Assembly: GCA_000156115.1 (NCBI GenBank) | Contig: DS995276.1 | Coordinates: forward strand, 500,017-564,016 | Direction: 5' to 3' | Source: Rhodobacteraceae bacterium HTCC2083 | GTDB lineage: Bacteria; Pseudomonadota; Alphaproteobacteria; Rhodobacterales; Rhodobacteraceae | DNA length: 64,000 nucleotides | Shown: positions 26,675-35,426 of the stretch, piece by piece | Layout: each line of letters starts with the position of its first letter | How positions within the stretch are numbered: position 1 is the stretch's first letter | Notes under the pieces: model-generated | What the model saw: the letters and a program-made list of their open reading frames with translations, nothing else | What the model was told of the DNA's origin: nothing | The model's database searches: none | Made by a program: the position numbers and the translations under genes

Positions 26675-27516
26675 CGCCCGTGCGTGCCGTCGTACCCGTT
26701 TGGTTGCGGCGTCTCCCACCCTATTAGCGCGTCAGCTTTGGGCTTGAACACTTCGACCAACAGCGGATGACATTGCGCCTCGTCGCTAGAATGAACACTT
26801 GAGCAATCCCCGCCGGGGCAAGCGCTGAGTGCACCAAGCAGGTCAATTTCTGCGAAAAACTCCAGATAGTCATCTGGCCGCACAGGGCTGGATTTCATGA
26901 AATACTGACCAGTATCGCGCGTAAACCCAGTACACATGAAAACGTTGAGCACGTCATGCACATGCGGTTCTGCTTCTTTCAGGGAGACGCCAAGGTGATC
27001 CGCCAAAGCACGCGTCAGGTTCGAATGACAGCAATGGTGATATTGCGTTCCAGACAGTAGATTGCCCGTGTACGGATCGCAGCGTGTGCCGATCACATCG
27101 TGCACAGAGCCGCCATAGCGATCGATGCCATACCACTCAAGCGTGTCCATAGTGATTGTCGCCATAGGTCGCAAGGTGGGAAGAGAACTCCACATGCTCT
27201 CAGCTTTGGTGATATGCGTGCCATGCAGCGCCCGCGTTTTGCCGGAATAAAAACGCTCGCTCAGATCATTTGCATTCCATAGATTTAGATCGCCCACTTG
27301 AGGGCCATCGGGGCACGAGATGCTAAAGAAATGGCCCGCGGGCGCGTGAAATGTGCGCGCATCACGCGCAGGCACCTGTACCTCATCAACCTTCACAGCA
27401 TCTTTGCGGGCTTCGCTGTAAAGCGCCATATCCCGCTTTGGCAAACCGGCAACAGGATAGCATACTACAGGCTCAATGTTGCGTCGATCTTCGGCATCGC
27501 TTGGTTGGTTTGGCAT
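26671..27516 (-). CDS. DUF1989 (urea carboxylase-associated) family protein
   Basis: A 281-residue cytoplasmic protein of the DUF1989 family, whose members often occur near urea amidolyase genes. Recognisable stretches are [31 protein letters not shown], a Cys/His-rich segment around [22 protein letters not shown] and CPGGDCSS, which could bind a metal. No urea genes are near, so the role here is open. I chose ATG 27516 because GAGGGAG precedes it; an upstream in-frame start at 27540 lies in the sdhB terminator. Confidence 0.8.
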   Translation of the reverse strand: MPNQPSDAEDRRNIEPVVCYPVAGLPKRDMALYSEARKDAVKVDEVQVPARDARTFHAPAGHFFSISCPDGPQVGDLNLWNANDLSERFYSGKTRALHGTHITKAESMWSSLPTLRPMATITMDTLEWYGIDRYGGSVHDVIGTRCDPYTGNLLSGTQYHHCCHSNLTRALADHLGVSLKEAEPHVHDVLNVFMCTGFTRDTGQYFMKSSPVRPDDYLEFFAEIDLLGALSACPGGDCSSVHSSDEAQCHPLLVEVFKPKADALIGWETPQPNGYDGTHGR

Positions 27517-27540
27517 TTTACGCTCCCTCATTAAGAGCAT

Positions 27541-27572
27541 AAAAAACCCGCTGCACCAAAACGCAACGGGTC
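27541..27572 (-). terminator. Terminator of the sdhCDAB operon
   Basis: On the minus strand a hairpin with arms ACCCGTTGC / GCAGCGGGT is followed by TTTTTT. It starts about 30 bases after the sdhB stop. Confidence 0.85.
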
Positions 27573-27601
27573 AGTTTAATTTTTCTAGAAAAATCGCGTT
27601 C

Positions 27602-28381
27602 TTAAACGGTGCGCTCGACCATCATTTTCTTGATCTCTGCGATTGCCAGCGCAGGGTTCAAACCCTTCGGGCATGTCTTTGCGCAGTTCATAATCGTGTG
27701 ACAGCGATAAAGTTTGAATGGATCTTCGAGTTCATCCAGCCGCTCACCCGTCGCCTCATCACGGCTGTCGATAATCCAGCGATATGCATGCAGCAATGCA
27801 GCTGGTCCAAGATAGCGATCGCCATTCCACCAATAAGATGGGCAAGACGTAGAGCAACACGCGCACATGACGCATTCATAGAGACCGTCAAGTTTCTTGC
27901 GATCCTCAATAGATTGCTTCCACTCTTTCGCTGGGCGATTTGTCTTTGTCTCAAGCCAAGGCATGATCGACGCGTGTTGTGCATAGAAATGCGTCAGGTC
28001 CGGGATCAAATCTTTCACGACAGGCATGTGTGGGAGCGGGTAGATCTTAACATCGCCCTTCACCTCATCCATGCCATAAATGCAGGCGAGTGTGTTGATC
28101 CCATCGATATTCATCGCACAGGATCCGCAAATTCCCTCACGGCACGAACGGCGGAATGTCAGCGTCGGATCAATCTCGTTCTTTATCTTGATCAGCGCGT
28201 CCAAAATCATTGGGCCGCAATTGTCCATATCAACCCAATAGGTATCTACAGACGGGTTTTTTCCGTCATCTGGGTTCCAACGATAAATCTGGAATTTACG
28301 GATATTATTCGCACCTTCCGGTTTCGGCCACGTTTTGCCGGTCGTCATGCGGGAATTCTTGGGGAGGGTCAGTTGTACCAT
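27602..28381 (-). CDS. sdhB: Succinate dehydrogenase iron-sulfur subunit
   Basis: SdhB carries electrons from the flavoprotein to quinone in complex II. The 259-residue protein has an N-terminal plant-type ferredoxin domain for the 2Fe-2S cluster ([15 protein letters not shown]) and a C-terminal part with [12 protein letters not shown] and [14 protein letters not shown] for the 4Fe-4S and 3Fe-4S clusters. It is the last gene of sdhC-sdhD-sdhA-lipoprotein-sdhB and is followed by a terminator. Confidence 0.98.
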   Translation of the reverse strand: MVQLTLPKNSRMTTGKTWPKPEGANNIRKFQIYRWNPDDGKNPSVDTYWVDMDNCGPMILDALIKIKNEIDPTLTFRRSCREGICGSCAMNIDGINTLACIYGMDEVKGDVKIYPLPHMPVVKDLIPDLTHFYAQHASIMPWLETKTNRPAKEWKQSIEDRKKLDGLYECVMCACCSTSCPSYWWNGDRYLGPAALLHAYRWIIDSRDEATGERLDELEDPFKLYRCHTIMNCAKTCPKGLNPALAIAEIKKMMVERTV

Positions 28382-28393
28382 CGTCTCACTCCT

Positions 28394-28711
28394 TTACGTG
28401 AACAGGCCAAGGCCGTTTTTTGAAATACAATGCATCGTGTCAGGACGCGGCGCGATCCCTGTTACAATTTCGACTGTCGCGGGTATTACACTAGTCGCTC
28501 CAGCTTTGGCGATTTCGAAGATCTCTCCCCGCGAGGCATTATCTATTACACAGTCTGTGATCGGGGCTGCATTCACGCCTATAAACTTCTGCGCGACAAC
28601 CCCGTTCACCACAGTTTTCGCCGTGTTGCGCGCAACTGTGCCAGCGGCGTCATTTGCTTGCAAACAGGCACCAAGGGTGAATGCGACAGAAATTGCTTGC
28701 AAAATCCGCAT
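28394..28711 (-). CDS. Small predicted lipoprotein inside the sdh operon
   Basis: A 105-residue protein with a lipobox-like signal [16 protein letters not shown], so Cys16 would be lipidated and the protein anchored in the envelope. The mature part is rich in Ala, Val and Thr and contains two more cysteines (ITDCVID, MHCISKN). No family is recognised. Its ATG overlaps the sdhA stop as TAATG, and sdhB starts 12 bases after its stop, so it is made together with complex II. A role near the complex is only inferred from position. Confidence 0.75.
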   Translation of the reverse strand: MRILQAISVAFTLGACLQANDAAGTVARNTAKTVVNGVVAQKFIGVNAAPITDCVIDNASRGEIFEIAKAGATSVIPATVEIVTGIAPRPDTMHCISKNGLGLFT

Positions 28712-30516
28712 TAGAAAGTCCGCTCTTTTGGGGCGATCTTCTTGAGGCTGATGCCACCGTCGGCCTCAGTCGTCAGCGGATCGGTCACAACAGGACGGTG
28801 CGAGAGCGCAACGTTCTTGCCATCAACGCGGCTGATCGTGTGCACGCGCCAGTTTTCATCATCACGCGTCGCGTAATCCTCATGCGCATGTGCACCACGG
28901 CTTTCTTTGCGCGCCTCGGCACCAACAATCGTCGCCAAAGCGTTCGGCATCAGGTTTGTCAGCTCAAGCGTTTCCATCAGATCGGAATTCCACACCAAAG
29001 AGCGATCCGTCACTTTCAAATCATCCACTTTGGACGCGACGTTCGTCATCTTTTCTACGCCTTCTTTCAGCGTTTTATCGGTGCGGAAGACCGCTGCGTC
29101 TTCTTGCATGGTTTTCTGCATTTCGAGGCGCAGTTCAGCAGTTGGCGTTGCGCCACTTGCGTTACGCAGGCCATCAAAGCGATCAAATGCGAAATCAACA
29201 GAGGCTTGATTCAGGGCTGCGGGCACTGCCTCCGCATCCACAACTTTACCAGCGCGGATCGCAGCGGCGCGGCCAAAGACCACGAGGTCGATCAGCGAGT
29301 TGGAGCCAAGACGATTCGCGCCGTGCACAGACGCACAGCCCGCTTCACCAACAGCCATAAGGCCCGGAACAACGGCGTTCGGATCTTTCGCTGTCGGATT
29401 CAGAACTTCGCCGAAGTAGTTCGTCGGAATACCGCCCATATTATAGTGAACCGTCGGCAGAACTGGAATTGGCTCTTTGTTAACGTTCACGCCGGCGAAA
29501 ATCTTAGCGCTTTCCGAGATACCTGGGAGGCGTTCCGCCAGAGCATCAGCAGGCAAGTGCGACAGGTTCAGGTGGATGTGATCGCCGCCCGCACCAACAC
29601 CACGCCCTTCGCGGATCTCCATAGTCATACAGCGCGATACATAATCACGCGGCGCGAGGTCTTTGTAGTTAGGCGCATAGCGCTCCATGAACCGTTCGCC
29701 CTTGGAGTTGGTGAGATAACCGCCTTCCCCGCGCGCACCTTCCGTGATCAAGCAGCCAGAGCCGTAAATCCCTGTCGGGTGGAACTGAACAAACTCCATG
29801 TCCTGCAAAGCGAGACCCTGACGTGCGACCATGCCACCGCCATCACCCGTGCATGTGTGCGCAGACGTCGCAGAGAAATACGCGCGCCCATATCCGCCCG
29901 TCGCAAGCACAACCATCTTCGCATTGAAGACATGCATCGTTCCGTCATCAAGCTTCCAGCAAACAACGCCTTGGCATTGGCCGTCTTCGGACATGATCAA
30001 ATCAATCGCGAAGTATTCAATGTAAAATTCCGCATTATTTTTCAGGGATTGGCCATAGAGCGTGTGTAGGATCGCGTGACCTGTGCGGTCCGCTGCGGCG
30101 CATGTGCGCTGCACGGGTGGACCTTCGCCGAATTCTGTCGTGTGACCACCGAATGGACGCTGATAAATCTTGCCCTCTTCTGTGCGTGAGAAGGGAACGC
30201 CGTAGTGCTCCAACTCATAGACCGCTTTAGGCGCTTCGCGCGCGAGGTATTCCATCGCGTCGGTATCGCCCAGCCAATCAGAGCCTTTGACGGTGTCATA
30301 CATATGCCACTGCCAGTTATCTGGACCCATGTTGGACAAGGACGCGGCAATGCCACCTTGCGCTGCAACTGTGTGCGAACGCGTCGGGAAAACCTTGGTC
30401 ACACATGCTGTGCGCAGGCCCTGCTCTGCCATGCCAAGCGTCGCGCGCAAACCTGCGCCACCCGCGCCAACCACCACAACATCATAGTCGTGGGTTTCAT
30501 ATTCATAAGCTGCCAT
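28711..30516 (-). CDS. sdhA: Succinate dehydrogenase flavoprotein subunit
   Basis: SdhA oxidises succinate to fumarate with covalently bound FAD. The 601-residue protein starts with the dinucleotide fold [19 protein letters not shown] and has the flavin-attachment histidine in [11 protein letters not shown] near residue 46. [18 protein letters not shown] near residue 395 and the active-site region [13 protein letters not shown] near residue 360 are also typical. It is the third gene of the operon, 17 bases after sdhD. Confidence 0.98.
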   Translation of the reverse strand: MAAYEYETHDYDVVVVGAGGAGLRATLGMAEQGLRTACVTKVFPTRSHTVAAQGGIAASLSNMGPDNWQWHMYDTVKGSDWLGDTDAMEYLAREAPKAVYELEHYGVPFSRTEEGKIYQRPFGGHTTEFGEGPPVQRTCAAADRTGHAILHTLYGQSLKNNAEFYIEYFAIDLIMSEDGQCQGVVCWKLDDGTMHVFNAKMVVLATGGYGRAYFSATSAHTCTGDGGGMVARQGLALQDMEFVQFHPTGIYGSGCLITEGARGEGGYLTNSKGERFMERYAPNYKDLAPRDYVSRCMTMEIREGRGVGAGGDHIHLNLSHLPADALAERLPGISESAKIFAGVNVNKEPIPVLPTVHYNMGGIPTNYFGEVLNPTAKDPNAVVPGLMAVGEAGCASVHGANRLGSNSLIDLVVFGRAAAIRAGKVVDAEAVPAALNQASVDFAFDRFDGLRNASGATPTAELRLEMQKTMQEDAAVFRTDKTLKEGVEKMTNVASKVDDLKVTDRSLVWNSDLMETLELTNLMPNALATIVGAEARKESRGAHAHEDYATRDDENWRVHTISRVDGKNVALSHRPVVTDPLTTEADGGISLKKIAPKERTF

Positions 30517-30533
30517 CTGGGATGCTCCGAAAC

Positions 30534-30905
30534 TTAAAGGGCGAGTTTAGCGATGGCGAAAATGCCAACCGCTGCTGCGCCGTAGCTGAGGCAGGTTAGG
30601 AGAATGATCAGAACTTTCTGCATGAGACCATGCACATAATCCTCAATCAGCACCTGTGCGCCGTCATTGAAATGTTTGAACCCGACAAGGGTCGTCAAAG
30701 CGGCGACAATCGCAGGAAAGGGCCGTCCGAAATAGGTCATGACCTCAGCGTAGTTAGATCCGAGGGTACCGCCGAATGTGAAGATGAACATCGGCAAAAG
30801 AAAAAGCAAAGCCACGGAGCTTACTTTCATCGACCAGAAGTGATGAGTGCCAGATTTTGCGCTGCCCATGCCGGTTGCGCGTTTTCGGTCTGTTAAGAAT
30901 GCCAT
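30534..30905 (-). CDS. sdhD: Succinate dehydrogenase membrane anchor subunit D
   Basis: A 123-residue inner-membrane protein with three hydrophobic helices ([48 protein letters not shown]). The stretch [16 protein letters not shown] between helices two and three supplies a heme-ligand histidine and quinone-site residues. Together with SdhC it anchors complex II. Confidence 0.94.
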   Translation of the reverse strand: MAFLTDRKRATGMGSAKSGTHHFWSMKVSSVALLFLLPMFIFTFGGTLGSNYAEVMTYFGRPFPAIVAALTTLVGFKHFNDGAQVLIEDYVHGLMQKVLIILLTCLSYGAAAVGIFAIAKLAL

Positions 30906-30918
30906 GTCTCGCGCCCCT

Positions 30919-31302
30919 TTAAATGATGATGACAGTGATAAGCGTCAGCAAGATCGAACCGCCGATCACAGCGTAGCCCATCTTTTCGGCTGTGTTGATC
31001 TCTAGACCAATCGCATTGTCCCAGATCAAGTGACGCACGCCCGCGAGCGTGTGATACCACATGCCCCAAAGCGACAAGAACAGCACAACATCGCCGAACC
31101 AGCTGGTCAGGAACCCATTTGCGACCGCGAAATAGCTCTCCGATGTGGCGGCGGCCAAGAACCACCAAACAATGAGCAGTGCTGCAAGGAGCATTGCGTT
31201 GCCTGTGATCCGCGTCAAAATCGAAGTCATAGATGTCAGTTGCGGCCGGTATATTGAGAGATGCGGCGAGAGCGGGCGATTGCCCCTATTCACATCAGCC
31301 AT
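30919..31302 (-). CDS. sdhC: Succinate dehydrogenase cytochrome b556 subunit
   Basis: SdhC is the first gene of the operon: 127 residues, with the signature RPLSPHLSIYRPQLTSMTSI at the N-terminus and WYHTLAGVRHLIWD near residue 85, where the histidines bind heme b and line the quinone site. Three transmembrane helices are evident. An AAAGGATT ribosome site precedes the ATG. The 150-base leader holds a palindrome and a double operator. Confidence 0.96.
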   Translation of the reverse strand: MADVNRGNRPLSPHLSIYRPQLTSMTSILTRITGNAMLLAALLIVWWFLAAATSESYFAVANGFLTSWFGDVVLFLSLWGMWYHTLAGVRHLIWDNAIGLEINTAEKMGYAVIGGSILLTLITVIII

Positions 31303-31352
31303 GATTAAATCCTTTTTCGAGTCCCTATATTCTTTTTAGCGCATTATTCGCC

Positions 31353-31368
31353 CCTGTCACCTGACAGG
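31353..31368. promoter_or_regulatory. Perfect inverted repeat in the sdhC leader
   Basis: CCTGTCACCTGACAGG has seven-base arms round a two-base centre. It lies 51-66 bases before the sdhC start. It could be an operator or a short RNA hairpin in the 5' leader. Confidence 0.45.
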
Positions 31369-31415
31369 ATCTAAACAACGCGCGGTAATTTGGCGCAATT
31401 TGCAGAAATTTTGAA

Positions 31416-31452
31416 TTTTGTGATCACACAAACTTTAGCTGTGATCACAAAA
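31416..31452. promoter_or_regulatory. Double TGTGATCACA operator upstream of sdhC
   Basis: Two perfect ten-base palindromes TGTGATCACA at 31419-31428 and 31440-31449 have centres 21 bp apart. T runs flank the left and A runs the right, so the whole 37-base element is itself close to a dyad. It ends just before the stop codon of the DUF4344 gene and lies 117-147 bases upstream of the sdhC start. The same arrangement occurs at 38436-38472 before sucC. Spacing by two helical turns suggests cooperative binding of two dimers of one regulator. Confidence 0.8.
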
Positions 31453-32148
31453 TTAATTCGTACTAATTTGTTTGGCAATTCCGCTCAGCCAGCCTGTCAA
31501 CTCACGGCACATTGTTATGCTCGGTTCATCTAGATCGTAGAATGCGTTAGCTTCGCCGCAGTCTTCCAGCTTGACTGGAATATCGCGCGGCCAACTGAAC
31601 TCAACGTTCAGAGCTTTAATCTCTTGCGAGATTACTGAGTTTTCAGCACCCGCTTGCAAGACCAGCTTGCCTTTTAGAGCGTTGCTTTTGCTCATCTCAT
31701 CAAGGACGCCGTTCCAGCTATCCGACGCCATAGCGAATTCGTCTTCGCAACCATCCGCACGCTCTTGCGGCAGCTCAAGATCGCTGGCGAAATCTTCGCG
31801 CGCATCAGGATCAGCCCCATAAAACAAACACACAGTATTGAAATAACGTTGTTCGTCAGGCCCGTGTGTGTCCCAAAAAGCCGGCTCATCCTGCGCTTCA
31901 GCCCAGAAAAGGCTGGCGCTGTCATAGGCAATGACTTCCGCATCATCACTTTCATAGAGCGCGTCGATCAACAGGATCGAGAGCGAGTCCGCTGCATCTT
32001 CTTCCTGCCCAAAGATCGGCACTTGCATCTGATCAATGACCGCGTGGCCCAATTCATGGTAGAAAATCGCTAAGAGGTTGTTCGCTGTAAAATCCGCAAA
32101 TGCTGGGGCCGGCAGAAGAGTTAAGGCCGTCATAAACGCACGGATCAT
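31453..32148 (-). CDS. DUF4344-type secreted metallopeptidase-like protein
   Basis: A 231-residue protein with a signal peptide (MIRAFMTALTLLPAPAFA) and a zincin motif HELGH near residue 31 (YHELGHAVIDQ). Further acidic residues (QEEDAADSL) could complete the metal site. It fits the DUF4344 family of putative metallopeptidases and is probably periplasmic. The ATG at 32148 overlaps the mch stop as ATGA, so it is co-translated with an EMC-pathway enzyme although no functional link is known. Confidence 0.82.
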   Translation of the reverse strand: MIRAFMTALTLLPAPAFADFTANNLLAIFYHELGHAVIDQMQVPIFGQEEDAADSLSILLIDALYESDDAEVIAYDSASLFWAEAQDEPAFWDTHGPDEQRYFNTVCLFYGADPDAREDFASDLELPQERADGCEDEFAMASDSWNGVLDEMSKSNALKGKLVLQAGAENSVISQEIKALNVEFSWPRDIPVKLEDCGEANAFYDLDEPSITMCRELTGWLSGIAKQISTN

Positions 32149-33176
32149 TTCGGCAATACCACCCAATAATCAAGATCCAGCAGAACATGCGACATGTGTT
32201 TACCGTTCTCGCCTTTCAGCTGGAACACGGCGTCACCCTTGTAGGCCACCAAGCGCAAACGCAGTGCACCAACGCCCGGAGCGGAGGTGTCAGCTTTGTC
32301 CAGCACCTCGGACCACGCGCGCACAGTGTCACCGCTAAAGCACGGGTTTGCATGGGCACCGCCATTCAAGCCAACAATCATTTGTGCGTTCGCCAAACCG
32401 TTGAACGACAATGTGCGCGCCACGGAAATCACGTGACCGCCGTAAATCAGGCGTTGCCCATCATCGCGGTGGGTGGCGTCGAAGTGCACTTTCGCCGTGT
32501 TCTGCCAAAGTCGCGTCGCCATCATATGCTCGGCTTCTTCGATAGTCACACCATCAACGTGGTCGATCTTTTCGCCAATCTCATAGTCACCCCAGCGATG
32601 CGGTTCGCCTGACATCGTGGTGTCATAGTTGGTAAAATCTAGACCATCAGGGATCACCAGATCGGAAATATGCAGCGTGCCCTTGAGGTCTGGAACAACC
32701 GTTTCCGGCGCAGGCGCAGTGTCATCGCGTTTGCGCACCATCACCCAGCGCACAAATTGCATTACAGGTTCATCGTTCTGATTAATGCCAGAGGTCCGCA
32801 CATAAACGACACCGGTTTTACCGCTTGAATTTTGCTTCAAACCGATCACTTCGGACACAGAACGCAACGTGTCACCCGCATACACAGGCTTGAGCCAACG
32901 CCCCTCTGCATATCCAAGGTTCGCAATCGCGTTGATCGAAATATCGGGCACCGACTTGCCAAAGACCACGTGAAATGCAGCCAAATCATCCAAGGGTGAA
33001 GCTGGCAAACCACTTTGGCGCGCGAATTCATCGGAGGAATAAAGCGCGTGGCGCGCAGGATAAAGCGCGTGATAGAGCGCGCGCTCACCCCCAGATACAG
33101 TGCGCGGCACGGCATGATGGATCACATCTCCGATAGAATAATCTTCGAAAAAGCGGCCCGGGTTGGTCTTGAGCAT
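32145..33176 (-). CDS. mch: Mesaconyl-CoA hydratase (beta-methylmalyl-CoA dehydratase)
   Basis: Mch hydrates mesaconyl-C1-CoA to beta-methylmalyl-CoA in the EMC pathway. The 343-residue protein contains two MaoC-like hotdog domains: FFEDYSIGDVIHHAVPRTVS at the N-terminus and RWGDYEIGEKIDHVDGVTIE near residue 195, followed by the hydratase segment RLIYGGHVISVARTLSFNGL. Location in an operon with a malyl-CoA thioesterase and next to sdh matches the arrangement known in Rhodobacter. It starts directly after the DUF1737 stop. Confidence 0.95.
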   Translation of the reverse strand: MLKTNPGRFFEDYSIGDVIHHAVPRTVSGGERALYHALYPARHALYSSDEFARQSGLPASPLDDLAAFHVVFGKSVPDISINAIANLGYAEGRWLKPVYAGDTLRSVSEVIGLKQNSSGKTGVVYVRTSGINQNDEPVMQFVRWVMVRKRDDTAPAPETVVPDLKGTLHISDLVIPDGLDFTNYDTTMSGEPHRWGDYEIGEKIDHVDGVTIEEAEHMMATRLWQNTAKVHFDATHRDDGQRLIYGGHVISVARTLSFNGLANAQMIVGLNGGAHANPCFSGDTVRAWSEVLDKADTSAPGVGALRLRLVAYKGDAVFQLKGENGKHMSHVLLDLDYWVVLPK

Positions 33177-33383
33177 TTATTGTGCTCCCAGTTTCATGTC
33201 CGGTGTGTAGGGTGCGTCGACGTCTTTGGTGACCGATTGCCCGCAACGCATGATCCCTTTGACAGGATCAAAGGTTTGCGTCGGGGAGCCATAAAGCTCC
33301 CAACCCTTCGCCAATGCATCGCTGACCTTGTGGCAAAAGACTGATGTGTCATCTTCGCTAAGGAAGCGGTAGATCTTACTCAT
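33177..33383 (-). CDS. DUF1737 domain small protein
   Basis: A 68-residue cytoplasmic protein with the DUF1737 pattern: KIYRFLSEDDTSVFCHKVSD, then LAKGWELYGSPTQTFD and MRCGQSVTK. The function is unknown. It is placed tightly between nnrU-like and mch genes, touching both, so it belongs to the mcl2 operon. Confidence 0.85.
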   Translation of the reverse strand: MSKIYRFLSEDDTSVFCHKVSDALAKGWELYGSPTQTFDPVKGIMRCGQSVTKDVDAPYTPDMKLGAQ

Positions 33384-33386
33384 GGA

Positions 33387-33932
33387 TTAACCTCCAAAGG
33401 GCGACACGCCTAGCAGTAAGTGGATGGTTGCGACAACGAGGAAGCTGACCAAGGTGATGATGACCAAAAGTTTGTCTTTCTTGGCATCGCCCGGCTCCGG
33501 GCGCACCCACTCTTGGCTGCGATTGATCAAAATCACCGAAACGACCGCCCAAGCGAGCATGCCGCCAAACAGTATGATCGAGGCGAGATCGCCATTCACT
33601 AACAAATGCGCCAACGCCCAAATCTTTACCGCTGTGAGCTGCGGATGACGCATCTTGCCGCGCAAACGACCTGTCGTCGCGCTCATCCCGAAGACGAAAA
33701 ACGCGCCCAGCATCAGAAGATTGTTGATATGAGTGAAGAACGCAGGTGGCGACCAAACAGGTATAAATACGGCCCAGCGATAGCCAAAGATCATCAACAG
33801 CAAGGATAGGAACAACACAAACGCAATAGGTCCCTTGCCTTTTTCACCCAGTTTTGCGCGATGCGCTGGCAAAAGACGTTTGTAAAAGTGGGCGAGGCTC
33901 CACAGAAGCAGGCCGAGAATCAAAAGGGTCAT
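33387..33932 (-). CDS. NnrU family membrane protein
   Basis: A 181-residue inner-membrane protein with about five hydrophobic helices and the conserved stretch RHPQLTAVKIWALAHLLVNG near residue 117, diagnostic of the NnrU family. NnrU was named for an association with nitric-oxide/nitrite respiration, and relatives include the isoprenoid enzyme 15-cis-zeta-carotene isomerase. No denitrification genes are near, so the role in this operon is open. Confidence 0.88.
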   Translation of the reverse strand: MTLLILGLLLWSLAHFYKRLLPAHRAKLGEKGKGPIAFVLFLSLLLMIFGYRWAVFIPVWSPPAFFTHINNLLMLGAFFVFGMSATTGRLRGKMRHPQLTAVKIWALAHLLVNGDLASIILFGGMLAWAVVSVILINRSQEWVRPEPGDAKKDKLLVIITLVSFLVVATIHLLLGVSPFGG

Positions 33933-33938
33933 GGCTGG

Positions 33939-34796
33939 CTATTCCTTTGCTAGCGCGTCTATTGCCTTTGCTTTTGCCAGAATTTCACCTGCGCTGGCAA
34001 CGTGTAGGTTTTCAACGATGCGTCCATCAACGACTGCGACGCCCTGCCCGTCGGCTTTAGCGGCTTCAAAAGCTGCGATTTGGCGATTGGCGAGATCAAT
34101 CTCGGCATCACTTGGCGCGAAGGCGGTGTTGGTCACAGCGACCTGTGCAGGATGGATCAACGTTTTGCCGTCAAAGCCCATGTCACGCCCCTGCTCACAT
34201 TCTAACGCGAGGCCGTCATCGTCTTTGAACGCATTATAAACTCCATCAACAATAACCAACCCTTCGGCTTTCGCAGCAAGCAGACACAATTGCAGCGAGG
34301 TCAGCATCGGTAAGCGGTCCGCACGGAAACGGCATTGCAGCTCTTTGGCAAGATCATTGGTGCCCATCACCATGCCCTCAAGTTTAGGATGCGCTGCGAC
34401 AGCGCTTGCATTCAACATGCCGCGCGGGGTTTCCATCATCGCCCAGATTGGCAAATGACCTGTGATCTGAGCCAAAGCATCAAGATCTGCAGGCGCGGCG
34501 ACCTTTGGTAGCAAGACTGCATCTGCCTTCATCTGCGCGACGGCTTTGGCGTCATCTAAACCCCACTCAGTGTCAAAGCCGTTGATCCGAACGACCTTGT
34601 AGCGCGCACCGTAACCGTCTATTTCCAGAGCCTTCTTCAAGGTGTCGCGCGCAGCGACTTTTTCATCAATTGCAACCGCATCTTCGAGATCGAAAATGAT
34701 CGCATCGACCTGTATGCCACGCGCTTTATCCAACGCGCGCGGTTTTGAAGCTGGAATATAAAGAACGGAACGAAACGGGCGCTGTCGCAAATCCAT
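33939..34796 (-). CDS. mcl2: (3S)-malyl-CoA thioesterase (CitE-like family)
   Basis: A 285-residue TIM-barrel protein of the CitE/malyl-CoA lyase family: RSVLYIPASKPRALDKARG at the start, DAIIFDLEDAV near residue 31 with the metal-binding acids, MMETPRGMLN near residue 120 and GKTLIHPAQV near residue 215. In Rhodobacter sphaeroides the paralogue next to mch and the TCA operons is the thioesterase Mcl2, which releases malate from malyl-CoA. Length and position here fit that paralogue better than the lyase Mcl1. It heads mcl2-nnrU-DUF1737-mch-DUF4344. Confidence 0.88.
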   Translation of the reverse strand: MDLRQRPFRSVLYIPASKPRALDKARGIQVDAIIFDLEDAVAIDEKVAARDTLKKALEIDGYGARYKVVRINGFDTEWGLDDAKAVAQMKADAVLLPKVAAPADLDALAQITGHLPIWAMMETPRGMLNASAVAAHPKLEGMVMGTNDLAKELQCRFRADRLPMLTSLQLCLLAAKAEGLVIVDGVYNAFKDDDGLALECEQGRDMGFDGKTLIHPAQVAVTNTAFAPSDAEIDLANRQIAAFEAAKADGQGVAVVDGRIVENLHVASAGEILAKAKAIDALAKE

Positions 34797-35108
34797 GGAA
34801 GTGTCCTGAGGCTTGAATGTAATAATGTTGCGCTCAACTGCGCATTTATTTCCATTTCATTCAAGCTGAAAATGCCGCGACGCAGCAAAAATACTTCAAA
34901 TTCGATCCAACACCGCCATAGCGCACGTCGGCTTAACTGAATTTACACACCTCGCCTTGCATGCTGGTTTGGTCGATCATTGCGAGACGTTGCCCAGTAG
35001 AACACTGGTTTTTAGTTCCTGCACTGGACGACCAACTGAACCGAAAGGCGCCGTTCTCAACATCCTCTGAACGCACTTCGTAGCGCCATTTTTCAAAAGG
35101 AAGATGCG
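34797..35108. other. Intergenic region between mcl2 and a small secreted-protein gene
   Basis: This 312-base gap holds the mcl2 promoter region with a TGCGC-N6-GCGCA inverted repeat (34829-34844) and a GCCGCGACGCAGC element (34874-34886). The part from 34933 shows a minus-strand frame that enters the next gene's antisense and does not look coding. No RNA gene is evident. Confidence 0.5.
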
Positions 35109-35426
35109 ATGAACAAGCAAATGATATTTGGTGCGCTCGGGTTTGGAATTCTTGCACTCGCGGGCTCGACAGCCTTTTCACAAACCAATCGCAACTGCGC
35201 GCCGCGCGACGTTGTCGTGGAACGACTTGCGCAAAAATATGGTGAGGCCCGCCAATCGGTCGGCCTCGGGGCCAACAACTCTATTGTTGAAACATTCTCC
35301 TCGTCGGAAACAGGCACTTGGACAATCACTGTAACGCTTGCCAATGGAACCACGTGTTTGGTCGCCACTGGCCAGAATTACGAAGCGCTCGCAGAAGTTC
35401 TGCCAGCCAAAGGCAACGACGCTTAG
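35109..35426 (+). CDS. Small secreted protein of unknown function
   Basis: A 105-residue protein with a clear signal peptide (MNKQMIFGALGFGILALAGS, then TAFSQ). The mature part has two cysteines (NCAPRD and TTCLVATG) that could form a disulfide, and the segment VVERLAQKYGEARQSVGLG. Comparable small periplasmic proteins occur in Roseobacters without a known role. AAAAGGAAG precedes the ATG. Its stop interlocks with that of the convergent TSUP gene. Confidence 0.75.
   Translation: MNKQMIFGALGFGILALAGSTAFSQTNRNCAPRDVVVERLAQKYGEARQSVGLGANNSIVETFSSSETGTWTITVTLANGTTCLVATGQNYEALAEVLPAKGNDA

Noticed and set aside
28681-30069. Long plus-strand open frame (462 codons) opposite sdhA
   Set aside because: It lies wholly antisense to a confidently assigned sdhA, has a composition rich in His, Arg and Thr typical of a shadow frame, and no recognisable domain.
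31419-31449. TGTGATCACA as a CRP/FNR-type site
   Set aside because: CRP sites have TGTGA and TCACA parted by six bases and FNR sites are TTGAT-N4-ATCAA; here the halves abut, so a different regulator is implied.
34933-35181. Minus-strand frame of 82 codons in the mcl2 upstream gap
   Set aside because: It overlaps the start of the secreted-protein gene in antisense, and no family or start signal supports it.
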